From NCBI RefSeq assembly GCF_905220365.1, contig NC_061136.1:11697702-11761701 (forward strand): a DNA stretch of 64,000 nt, written 5' to 3'. Below are positions 19,367-30,129 of the stretch, piece by piece. Every line of letters starts with the position of its first letter. The first letter of the stretch is position 1. The translations under genes and the position numbers were made by a program. This DNA is from Vanessa cardui (taxonomy: Eukaryota; Arthropoda; Insecta; Lepidoptera; Nymphalidae). The notes under the pieces were generated by a model. That model made no database searches. It had not been told where the DNA came from and saw only the letters and a list, made by a program, of their open reading frames with translations.

Positions 19367-22244
19367 GAACTTAACAGTGGTTTCCGTATTAGTGGCTTTT
19401 TAACTGCGAACGTGTTTACGTCAAATGTTTTATGTTATTTGGTGGTACTTAAAGTGTTAATATATAGTGCTTGTGAAATAAAAAGTGCATTATTTTTTGG
19501 ATTTTGTTTTGGTATGTACAATTTTACTATAAGCTCAAGTCAAATATTGTAAAAAAACATCAAAACTAACACGACATCAAATGAATACAGGTTGTCAAAT
19601 TGGGTACTTATTATTAGGTTTTTATTTCGAGGGTTTCCTTTTTAAAGAATATAATGTAAAATATTAAAAATTATGATATATAAGTTACCATCATTGATAT
19701 CTTATTTGTGTTTAAATGGCGAAATAAAACATTTTGCGCGCGTTATTTGTAAACATAACCTAAAAATGTTGTTTAAGCAAATATTTATTATTTTTTTAGT
19801 AGAAGGCGTACATTTTAATCATATCAGATGAAATGGCATAAGTTTTATTATAATAAATACAGTTTCCAGATTATAAAGTGACATATTCAAATACAGTATC
19901 ATATTATGAACATTTTATATTTAATATATATAAAATGTATGCCAGGTAATTATATATAGGGTCCAAAAATGATGTAGAGTAATGTTAAATGGCCGTTTTG
20001 ATTTCGTTGGTTGTTTATTTACAATAAGTGTTCCAATTCACCACATCAATATAGTCAGTCTTTACTAGCAATACTTAGCAATAGCAATTACTATACACTG
20101 CATATAAAAATTATGTCTGAAAATAATGGTATGAATAATAAAATAAGCAGTAAAATGTAGTTTACATTTGTTCGCAGTGTTAAATACCAAGACGAGGTTT
20201 ATACATAGTACTTATAAAAAATAACTGATCATCATTATGGGATATAATTAAACATATAACCCATCATTTTGGTATTTTAGTTGTATCTAGTTTTCACAAT
20301 TTCTCAAGCTTTGTGCTATTTAACTTGCACAAAAAGAAAAGCATTGCATACATTACACTACTAAATCTGAGTATGTTTATTGAATAGTGAGCCATTTACC
20401 ATATAATGTAATTTGTGAAACATATATCTCATTCCATTTACCTTATGCCTAGCTTTCACCATAAATTATAAAAGACTCTAGTGTCAGTACACATAAGAAG
20501 TAAGTAATGCTACTGTTGAAGCTTGTACGTTGTACAAGCCTCTGGCTTGAGGCAGGCTATTAGTGTAAAAATTAATTTAAATTTTCAAAAATTCTTACAC
20601 ATTATATTATAACATTATAGGCATCCTTTATAACATGCCGCTCTGCTTGATTTGATGTTTTTAAGGGTAGATTGAATTGCCAATATTAGTAGGAGTTTGA
20701 TATATATCAAACCATCACATATTCTATATATATATTACACAATATCACTTCAAGGGCAAATTTGTATTATTCTGTAACATATTTTTTCTTCTACAAAATT
20801 TTGATCAAAATATTATATTCGGAAACAATAAAATTTTTACTTAATAGTCTTTCATATCTACAATGGGTATTGTAAGCAATGGAATGGTCTCGCTTTCTCT
20901 CCTAGACAGACATATTGAGTTAAAATAAATGCTTTAGCATTTATAATATAACTAGGTACTTATAGGTTTTGGACAAGAATTCATAGACTTGTAATATTAT
21001 ATTATTGATAATAATCAATGATATATAAGAACAGCATTTCATATATACTTACATTGGATATATATACCTACTAGCATTGGATATATACTTTATTTTTTCC
21101 TTTTGGTAGGTGTATATAGCTTAGATTTTCTACTTTTGGTTATAAGATTACACAGTAATATATACATTGACAATGTTCTCATTATTGAGTACCTCAATAC
21201 CAATTTTATATATTGTGTGGGTGAATTGTTTGCAACATACAGTTTAGAAAAAAATAACAAATGAAGAATTTGTTAATTTCATTAGCCTAAGCTAAGTTAT
21301 TAAGATTTCTACAAGCTTGTTGTAATACATGATCATAATATGTATTACATAAAAATAAGCTCAAGTAACATTTAATATATTACCATAGATTATATTAAAT
21401 ATAATGCCAAGAACTGAACAAAGACTGAATTAAGATTTCTTCAATTAAGTTGAAATATGTTGTGTGAAAGTTAAAACTGATTATTCAAATTTATATTTAT
21501 TTACATATAACATCTGACACAATATAAAAAAAACATACTCAGGTGTCTTCGTCATTTACATTTGTGACAGGCTTAGTTACATATTTAAATTTTCTACAAC
21601 TATAACTGGAGCTACCATTACACCATTATTTATAAAGGAAACAATTCATATAGCTATATTAGTTATACAAGTCTAAATGGTACAGAGTTAGCTGGCTTTA
21701 TGAAATTATTATAGACATATATTTAATGATAATTAGACTCCTAAGAGTGTTTTTAACCGACTTCAAAAAGGTTATCAATTTGTCTGTATTATTTTTTTTA
21801 TTATATGGCAAGTAAACTCACATGGAGCTGGATTGCCCCATTATAAGATAAATTTTCGATCTAGAGATGTTTATAAAAAAAGTTTGTGTTACAAAAAACT
21901 CATAAAAAAGTGTGTAACAATACTATATTGGTGAATGTTAAGGATTTTAAATTTAAATAAAACATAATTTTCATAATTTAGTATGCAAATATTATTAAAT
22001 ACAATATATTTTGTAAAGGCTACAATTCTCTTTATCTAAATTGAAGGGTCTTTAAAAATGCATGCAAATAGCATATTGGTAAAATATGTCATATAACACT
22101 TTCTTTATAGTTAGCCAATGTCATCAAAATTGGTAACTTTCATTATGATTTAGTGCACATAATGTATTAGCCTCCAGATGGTAACTGATGATATATTGAC
22201 AATATGACAGACTGTAACGATGTAGTGAGACAACTCATTCGTCA

Positions 22245-22435
22245 CGAATTCTACCACTAAATAGTAGCACTTAGTATGGTTTGTATTCCAATAAGAGCTA
22301 GCCAACCAAAGAACTAAGGGATATGACTTCTTAGTTCTCTAGTTTAGTGGCACATTGGAATGTAAGGGATAGCTTTAGGTGGCGGTGTCAGCTTACCATC
22401 AGGTGATCCATTTGCAAACTCTTTAGCAAAAGCAA
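22245..22435 (+). mobile_element. Degenerate Metulj-like SINE
   Basis: Holds ATTCTACCACTAAATAGTAG, TCTTAGTTCTCTAGTTTAGT, GGCACATTGGAATGTAAGG and GCTTACCATCAGGTGATCCA, the same blocks as the copy at 8425-8712 but strongly diverged. An old insertion in the mod(mdg4) intron. Confidence 0.55.
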
Positions 22436-22871
22436 ATCAATTTATTAGAAAATTTTGTATTTTAATATTCATATTATGAAATTCACTTGGTCGCATAATA
22501 CACAATGATGACATATTAGATAATAGTTGTCGCCCGCACCTTTGCTAGCGTTTTAGGGAATTAGTTGTCACATGTCCTTCCTTGGAGTTCAAATTTGCCT
22601 CCAAGGATACCAAATTTTATACAATTCGGTTCATTTATTTGGTCGTGAAAGGGCAACAGACAGACAGAGTTACTTTCAAATTTATAATATTAATATAGAT
22701 GTCTCAATTCAGATTTTAATTAAATTCTTCCTGACTACTGTATTAGTTAAGTAATGCTAGAATCTTTATTATAAAAAGAAAACGACGTATACATATTACA
22801 AATTTCTAATTGAGTACATACATTTAGATACATTTGTGTTTTCAAATTAAACGAAAGCAATTGAAGCAGCA

Positions 22872-23233
22872 GATGTTGCCATATTCAAAAGAATGCCGCC
22901 GCTGACTCGCTCCACAGAAGACGACCGGGGAGAAGGAAAAGGCGGTACGCGCACCTTCTCTCCCCGCCTCAATAGGCGCCGCAGGGACCAGGTGCGGTCC
23001 CAGTACCCTGGGAATCCCCCCTAGGTGTTGGAGGTCCGTATAGGCGGGCCGACCGTCAGGGCGTCACGGTAGCATGCGTAAGCGATCCCGTGGCGTCCGC
23101 CGAAAGACGGTGAGGGTACCGCTGGTTTTTTAGCGGGTAAACCCGGTGTGCTTGAGGAGTCCCATACACCTCCCCACTTTTCATCACGTGCGCGTAATGC
23201 GTTTTTCCAAAAAAAAAGATGTCGCCATATTCA
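22872..23233 (+). mobile_element. GC-rich retroposed fragment with poly(A) and 16-bp target duplication
   Basis: Near-identical 16-bp repeats (22872-22887 and 23218-23233, GATGTYGCCATATTCA, one mismatch) flank about 330 bp of unusually GC-rich DNA that ends in a poly(A) run at about 23208-23217. Such a signature marks L1-type retroposition of a SINE or a truncated non-LTR 3' end. No intact ORF. Confidence 0.8.
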
Positions 23234-25184
23234 GCCCCACAACACTTGGGACAATTCCTTGTCTATAGTAAGATTTGTATACCCTATATATTTCACATAC
23301 TGTGCATCATTTTGACTAGACTGTAATCACTCGTACTAAATCCTGAAATTAGTTCCAATTTTAGGTACTTTATCGTCTTTTATTGTAATGTATAACTCTG
23401 GGGGACCGCGTTAAGACTCATTTCACCGGTTGAAATATCCACGCAAGGCAGCGTGCCTCTTGGTATGCTAAAAGTAATTTTTCTGATATGTATTTTTTTG
23501 AGATTTTTATTATTTAATAATTTTTCCAACCTTCCTTTCACTTTACCCTCCATCGTTTCATTTCATTTATGTCACCTTAGAAAAATAGCCTCTGTGAGGA
23601 ACTTCTTGTCGTCGAGAACCAAATATTTTTTGTAATATGTCTAGCAATCTAAAACGCGGAGGATTCCTTCGGGCGGTGCTTGTGTGTTTACTTGACATTT
23701 TAATCCAAGAAATGTCAAAGCAAGAACTCAAACCCTAAGAAGGCTGATATCAGCTGTTAAGCCGTAACGTATTTTAGGGTCGAAGATATTAAATTAATAC
23801 TTTGTATTGGATATAACACGTTTATACTATTTCTGGATCACTTTTCATGAAACAATAAAAATGTTTCTTGTTTCTTTTTGTCTGTTGATATGTTTATACA
23901 TAATTACGAATAATTTATTAAAAGCCTGTGTAATAACTCAAGGAATTTGATACTTTGTATGTTATAGATACATTTGCAATACGTATAATTATATGAAATA
24001 ATGTCAATTTTGTCATTACAAAAATGGTTATGAAGATGTAACAAACAGATAAAGAGCAATATTGAATTTTGAACCTGCTGCCAGCCAAAACACCCGTGAC
24101 GTCAAAAGAAACGTTTGAAAGTTTGAGAATAATATGGCTTCCGAAAAACACGAATAATGAATTTCAGAGGGACTGGGTCCTGTTAAAAATCAAAATATTA
24201 TTTATTCAACTAGCCTCATAAAATCACCTGTGAATTAAATTATCATCATCAGCTCCGTTGCTTTGAAACCAAGACACTCAACCACTTGGGTCCCTCTGAC
24301 AAGAGTACAAATTATGCTCACTAGAGAGACCCAACCTTAAATATGCTATGTAAACTGTGGTAACGAATAATTAAAAAAAAAATCAACCGGCAGTACTACA
24401 TTAAACATGTATATTTTTTTCATATAGGTATATAGAATGATTTAGAACCTAGCTGTTCTAAAATTGTTTTATATAATTCACCGTAATACCCAACCGTATA
24501 GGGAAATATAATACGTTAAATTGCAATCATATTTCACAGTTCACAATATTTCGACAGTTTACAATCTGACGAGCTAGATTATAATCTAACGATGTTTGTA
24601 ATCTTACGGTAACATGTATATGAGCTGTGCCGTTCTGGATTCGTATTTTTGTAGCAACTAATCTTATTGCTAAATATGTATTTAAAAAGACCTTTAAAAG
24701 TATATGGCAAATTCTGCGGGAAGGCTTAATTAAATACTCTATTTAAACGGTCAGAAATAATCAGTATTTTTGATGAAATAACTATTAAGCCTATGTGATT
24801 TTGATTTTTAACCGTGATATATGAGCCTGATATTCAACAAGGGGTGTTTGTAAAAATATGAAATTATGAATTCATAAATTAAACATTTTTATAATAGTGT
24901 TCTTTTTAGTTATGTATAAAATCTGAAATGTATTATTTAGTACGTGAACGTCAGAAAAAACGAAGATTCTTAGATGACTACCAATTTGTCTCGTATGTTG
25001 AAATTAAATTCATGTTTTTTTTTAAAAAAGATTTTATGTAGTTTTCAGGTATAAGCAACAACATTACAATATTAACAGCCTGTAAATTTCCAATTGATGG
25101 CCATCTAAATAAGGCATTTTTTCCCTTTTGATTAGAAGGTTTGGAGCTCATTCCACTATACTGCTCCAATGCGCGTTGGTGGAT

Positions 25185-25378
25185 ACATTCATGGCCGAAT
25201 TTTATTGAAATTTGTTACATGCAGATCCACTCACGATGTTTTTCTTCACCGCCAAGCTCGGTCTGAATTATAAACACAAATTAGTCACATGAAAATTCAG
25301 TGGTGCCTGGGTTTGAACACGCAATCATCGGTTAAGATGCACCCGTTTTAAGCACTGGGTCATTTCGGCTCCTTGATA
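25185..25378 (-). mobile_element. Degenerate tRNA-derived SINE, minus strand
   Basis: Read on the minus strand, it shares with the SINE at 51741-52039 the arrangement 'gtggttaa...gcatcttaaccgatgattg...gggtt.aaacccaggca' followed by the 'ggtgaagaaaaacatcgtgag' block. It is diverged and 3'-truncated. Confidence 0.55.
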
Positions 25379-26052
25379 AGCAAACAATGACTTTCAACAT
25401 AACTTAATATTTATAAAAACTCTATCTTATATCTCTATCTAAGCTCTACTATTTACACTTAATTTGTTGGAGTGAACACGTTAAATTATTGACACTTATT
25501 ATATTTAGTTAAATTATTATCCAGTAAATTATTTATATTTATATAAAATATATATAACACACAATAAAACATTCTGTCAATGTTATGTTTTTAAAGTAGC
25601 GCATATTTCGTCGACTACCATGTACATTTGACAGTATTATATTTTTAATTATTAATTTTGATATACAATAATATTAGAAATAGATTTAACATTTTATTAA
25701 TTGGTAAAAAATGGTTTGATTGAGCATCAAACTTAATTTTAAACAATAATTATATTATGAGATACCAATTCTTTATTTTTGATTAAGTCGTTGAAAAATT
25801 GTATAGTTACAATATAGTCGCTATTAAAAATATTTATGTGATATGAAAATGTAATAATAATAATAATACTCTCTTTATCATTTTAAAATATAATATAGGA
25901 AATATATTAACTACCTACGATTATTGTAAATAAAAACATATTTTGTATCAGTTGTTTTATTGGTTACCTGTTAGCTATAAATTAGACTACTCTCAATTTG
26001 CTTTTCGTTATCAGACTCTGATGTTAATGTCTACTATTTTGTTTAGTTATAG

Positions 26053-26336
26053 GTAACATCAACAGCGGCCTAAAAAGTGATCTTCATTTTATTCAAACGA
26101 AGAGCGGGCATCTCCAGTTGATATATGAACCGTATATTTTCGTTACGGACAGCGTGCGCAGCGGACGGACGTTTTGGCGCTGCATGGAGTATGGCAAGCG
26201 ATGTCGAGCGAGGATAACATCCAAAAATAACGTATTGAGAATAACCAATCCTGTCCACAATCACGTCGATAACCATATGAAAAAAATCGCCCAAAAATAT
26301 GAATTAGGCGAAGTAGTTACGTGTCCGTCTGTGTGA
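26053..26336 (+). CDS. mod(mdg4): Mod(mdg4) variable terminal exon F1 (FLYWCH)
   Basis: First FLYWCH exon of the array, 94 residues. Acceptor TTATAG at 26047-26052; GT completes the split Gly codon, giving GNINSGLKSDLHF. The finger has RTFWRCMEYGKRCRARI and VHNH: ligands Cys-x6-Cys and His-x-His. The lead-in is an atypical SGHLQLIYEPYIF instead of the usual Gly-rich turn. A 25-residue charged tail (KKIAQKYELGEVV) follows the finger. A poly(A) signal AATAAA lies at 26663-26668, before the next exon. Confidence 0.88.
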
Positions 26337-26751
26337 GGTTGTTAGTCGTCCGTCGTTGACCTTTTGACGTGTGTGATTTATTTTTTATGTGGCCTAAGTA
26401 TTTTTGAATGTAAATATTTTAAGAATGCATTTTCACAACTCTATTATTTAAGAACCGATTTGTTTGACAAAGTCATTATTATTTCTTTATTTTTCTGTCA
26501 TTTCTAGATTAAATTGTGTAATCGTTTGGTCTGAATATAAAATTTCATTGGCTCAGAGAACAGCCTAATGCAATTTTTGTTCATCCAAAGAATTTAGTAG
26601 GTAATGTTTCTTGATGATTCGTAATAATCATTATAACATGGAACGTTGTGATCAAGTAGCATAATAAACGGTAATCTTAATTTTGTTGTTTCAATGTATT
26701 GAATTGTTCGTAATTGAGCGTCGGGTGTTGCTATGGTGATTGACGCAACAG

Positions 26752-27038
26752 GAGCGGCAGGCGGCCTGCGAGGAGGCGCCGTGCGCTACGCGGTGACGCA
26801 GCGCGGCGCGCCGTGTCTCATGTTAGACGGTTTCGGCTTCGTGGCTCGCAAGCGGCGAGGCACTCGCGTGTACTGGACCTGCCGCAGCCGCAAGCAACAC
26901 GGCTGCCCGGCGCGAGCTCTCACCATCGAGGGCCGGCTGGTCATGCGCCACTCTGGACACAACCACGTCCCTCATAAACAAACAACCCAAACTGATCGTA
27001 TCGAAAGTCTTATTGAAATTGTTTCTGCTGAAAAATAA
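26752..27038 (+). CDS. mod(mdg4): Mod(mdg4) variable terminal exon F2 (FLYWCH)
   Basis: Encodes 95 residues. Acceptor CAACAG at 26746-26751; a second in-phase acceptor GGCAG at 26760 would remove three residues (NAGNAG-like choice). The finger reads YAVTQRGAPCLMLDGFGFVA, VYWTCRSRKQHGCPARAL and GHNH: a textbook FLYWCH module with Cys-x8-Cys. GC-rich compared with its surroundings. The stop TAA at 27036-27038 is embedded in AATAAA (27034-27039). Confidence 0.92.
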
Positions 27039-27182
27039 ACTTTATTAATCAAAGCAGTTTTATTTACTTACACTAACGTTCAATGTTATGATTCTAAGTA
27101 TGCACATCGTTTCCACTAGTGTGCGCTTGAACTGTGGTTTGCATATAAAGAACGAATACTGATATATATGGTTATTTTGCAG

Positions 27183-27463
27183 TGGAGTTCGTGATATCGA
27201 ACCGCGGTCGGCGTCATATGCGGCTCGGCGGGTTTTCTTTTTACGCAGAGAAAGTTTTTCCCGAGAAGAGCAAGGTGCGGTGGCGGTGCACGCGTCGCAC
27301 CTGCCGTGCGTACGCGCACACGCTACACGATCGCATCTTCGCCCTGAGCAACGTGCACTCGCACGAGCCGCCGGCGGTGCCTCCGCAGGCCCTGGCCACG
27401 CCCTACCGCGCATTCACGCACGCAGCTTTGGCGACACAGGCTAAAGCCGTGCTCGACGATTAA
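27183..27463 (+). CDS. mod(mdg4): Mod(mdg4) variable terminal exon F3 (FLYWCH)
   Basis: Encodes 93 residues. Acceptor TTTTGCAG ending 27182; TG completes a Val codon. The finger reads VEFVISNRGRRHMRLGGFSF, VRWRCTRRTCRAYAH and VHSHEPP: a short Cys-x4-Cys spacing and HSH instead of HNH. A Pro/Ala-rich tail of about 35 residues ends KAVLDD. Only 144 bp separate it from F2. AATAAA occurs at 27926-27931. Confidence 0.92.
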
Positions 27464-29632
27464 AAAGACTTACTTTTAACTTATATTTTAAAGCATTTTT
27501 TAACATTTATTGTATGTATGTATATGCGTATTTTATTGAACATGTAAAATGATGTGCATTTTAAAGGTTTTCGAGCAATATAATCATTCCAATAATCTAT
27601 TAAAATTCGAGAATTATTCGCAGGATTGACAAATATATCACGATTATGATGATAGTAGTAACGCCGGCGGGGCGTTACTTAAATGTGTATTTGTATAGAT
27701 CTAACTGCACAACCAGATGACAAGTATTTGTAAGTATGCAATGTTGCTTAGCTCTAGTCAAAATCTAGTCAACGACAAACACGTAGCCTGTTGCTACACT
27801 GATCTCAAGGAACATTCTATAAATGTGCGTAGTTTGTGATAAGTGAAGATTAATTTAAATTTAGCAATAATTATCGAAATAATGTCCGCGTTTTTAGTTC
27901 TACGATGCGCAAGAGAGCTTAGTTCAATAAAGTATGAGTAGTTTTATTAGCGTAATTATTTACTATTGATAAGCATAGTTTAAAACAAATCATATATGAT
28001 TAATTATCAAACCATATTATATCACTGTATCACGAGTTTAGTGGAGTATGTCCAATACAAAAACAATAAATTGCTGTAAAAATACTAAAGACGTATAAAA
28101 ATATATTTTATTTTCATCGATATTTACATTCCTTATGTTCTTGTATTATATCTACAACGGTATCTAGGTAGTGCATTCAGTCGAGGGTGTAACAGTGAAT
28201 TATTGAACTACATGAATTAAACCTTTCAGAGGAATTCGTGCGGCTTTGCGTCGGGCCTGGCGGTCGACCACGGCTTTGGGTGCGTGGGCGAAGTTTCTAC
28301 GCAGCTCATACGATGCGCTCTGGAATTGTTCGCTGGCGGTGTACTATGGGTGGCTGCGGATGTAAGGCGTACACGCAGAAGGGCAAGCTCCACAAGCTCG
28401 TCGGAGAACACAACCATGCAGGCCGCTGTGGACGGAGATCGAGTAATAAGCAACCTCCCAACAGCGTGGGCGCGACTTCTCCTCCGACACCGTTGTTGCT
28501 GCCCCGAATGCCCAATCTCGACTTCGATCACTTCGATCCCAACGCCTGGGTCACAAGATATTAAACTTCTTAAATATTAAAATTTGTCATTACTTAAGTA
28601 TATAAGTTTAAAAGGTCAAAAAAATATTTGAGAATTCATACGAGCCATGTTCTTCCGTAACGAAAGGTATTATATATTATTTATTTGCTCATAAAATTGA
28701 TGTTTCTACTAGTCTCTTTATTAAACGTATTGTGTATTATGTAGTTAGAATGTTGTAGTGATGTAAGTTTTAAGACGAATTATGATCTCATTATGTAGAC
28801 TCGAAATGTTGCTCGGATGCCAAATATTAAACTAATGTATAATCTGTTTTTAATTGGAGATGAGATTTTTAATGTTTTTTTACACACATGTTAACAAAAT
28901 CGATGCTCAGATAAGTGGAGTTAGTAAACGCTAACTTTTTATGTTATAATTATTAGTGTAAGTAGAGTAATCATGAATCGCCAAGCCGTGGGATGCGGAG
29001 TAATGAGTTTTTGTTAAACGATTCATCATTGGAGCACTCCTTCACCACCCATGTTATCGGAGAATAATTCGAGGGTTGGCGTTTTTTTCTTGCAGCGCCC
29101 CAGGTCGGCCTCGAACAAATAGTGGGTAGGCAAGTGCCTCATGATGATGAAGTAGTTATAAAGTACAAAAATATTTGTGCCATAATTATGTACTTTTTAA
29201 ACTTGACTTATAAATAATGCATATACATTAATAATTAATGTTAGTTACTAGGGATAAGCTGTTTTTTTCTAAGTTGTGCCAAATATTCCTTGCTCATATA
29301 TAATATCTCCTAGAGAAATGTATTTCTACTGTATTTATAAATAGATGTATAGTTTAACGTTCGGGATCATAGGTTATTTGTATAAGTGATATTAAACGAA
29401 ACTAAAACTTAAATTTTTATCATTAATTCCCTAATAAACTTTAATATTTTGTGGTCATGTTATTTCACCCCTTACGAAGTCATTATTATTGTAGATAATG
29501 GTACCCTAGCGTTAAGATATTGAAATGGAACTGCTCTTAATTAGCCAATGATTTTGTTAAGATCAGTTTTATATATTATCTTCAAATAGAATTTCATGAA
29601 TATGTATTAATATGTTTTTTTTTTTATTTCAG
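27464..29632 (+). other. Noncoding spacers around F4
   Basis: The spaces 27464-28229 and 28565-29632 are AT-rich 3' UTR/intron sequence; exon F4 interrupts them. Around 28970-29160 lies a GC-richer stretch with a strong acceptor at 29095, discussed as a candidate tail exon. AATAAA at 29433-29438 could serve F4. Confidence 0.5.
28230..28564 (+). CDS. mod(mdg4): Mod(mdg4) variable terminal exon F4 (FLYWCH)
   Basis: Encodes 111 residues. Acceptor CCTTTCAG ending 28229; AG completes a Glu codon. The finger reads EEFVRLCVGPGGRPRLWVRG, VRWRCTMGGCGCKAYTQ and EHNHAGR. Three cysteines (CTMGGCGC) allow alternative ligand choice. A Ser/Pro-rich tail of about 45 residues ends FDPNAWVTRY. A fairly long minus-strand ORF here is a shadow. 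Confidence 0.92.
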
Positions 29633-30129
29633 CGCGTTTTATTCGTGCGGGAAAGGGTCGACTGCTTCTCCACCGAGGATATACGTTTCGTTTGAAGAAC
29701 AACTTGGCTCACGGGAGGAAACAGTGGTATTGCTCGTCCCGGTTGACATCAAGATGTCTTGCTGATGTTAACACTGAGGGTCCCGAGGGCTTCGAGCGAA
29801 TCGTTCGTTCTCGCTACGCCCACAACCATGCTCCACCAAACGTGCGTCGCTTCGCGGATGGACGCTACGTCGTGCGTACGCCACACCAGAGCGGACATCG
29901 CGCTCCCGCTCCCTTAGATCCCCATCACCAGTTGCTACAACTGCAGCACGCTTTAGCTCTTTATGCGGCAACGGCTCATGCTACTGCTACGGCAAATGCC
30001 ACCGCCGCCGTGTCGGCCGCTACTGGGACTGGTCCCCAACCTTCGCCCAACGCGATCCAAACATCCGCGCAACATACTCCCGCTGCAAAACCACTTCTTG
30101 TCGATACTCCTTGTAACGAGGAGGACTAA
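29633..30129 (+). CDS. mod(mdg4): Mod(mdg4) variable terminal exon F5 (FLYWCH, longest tail)
   Basis: Encodes 165 residues, the longest variable part here. Acceptor is a long T-tract then ATTTCAG ending 29632; CG completes an Ala codon. The finger reads ARFIRAGKGRLLLHRGYTFR, GRKQWYCSSRLTSRCLADV and YAHNHAPP. The loop between second Cys and His pair is longer than usual. The tail is His/Ala/Thr-rich low complexity (HATATANATAAVSAATG) and ends PCNEED. Its closest relative in the array is F15 at 44301. AATAAA at 30664-30669. Confidence 0.93.

Larger units (their letters stand above)
13972..26052 (+). other. mod(mdg4): Long mod(mdg4) intron before the FLYWCH array
   Basis: About 12 kb with no FLYWCH exon that I can find on either strand. 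It contains the tandem duplication, a terminal-inverted-repeat element, SINE/non-LTR debris and AT-rich sequence. A possible leader-like stretch with donor TTTTG|GTATGT lies at about 19380-19514. A strong acceptor at 19021 opens only eight phase-compatible codons. Confidence 0.6.

Noticed and set aside
27060..27413. 117-codon minus-strand ORF
   Set aside because: Antisense shadow of FLYWCH exon F3; the plus strand has phase, acceptor and zinc ligands.
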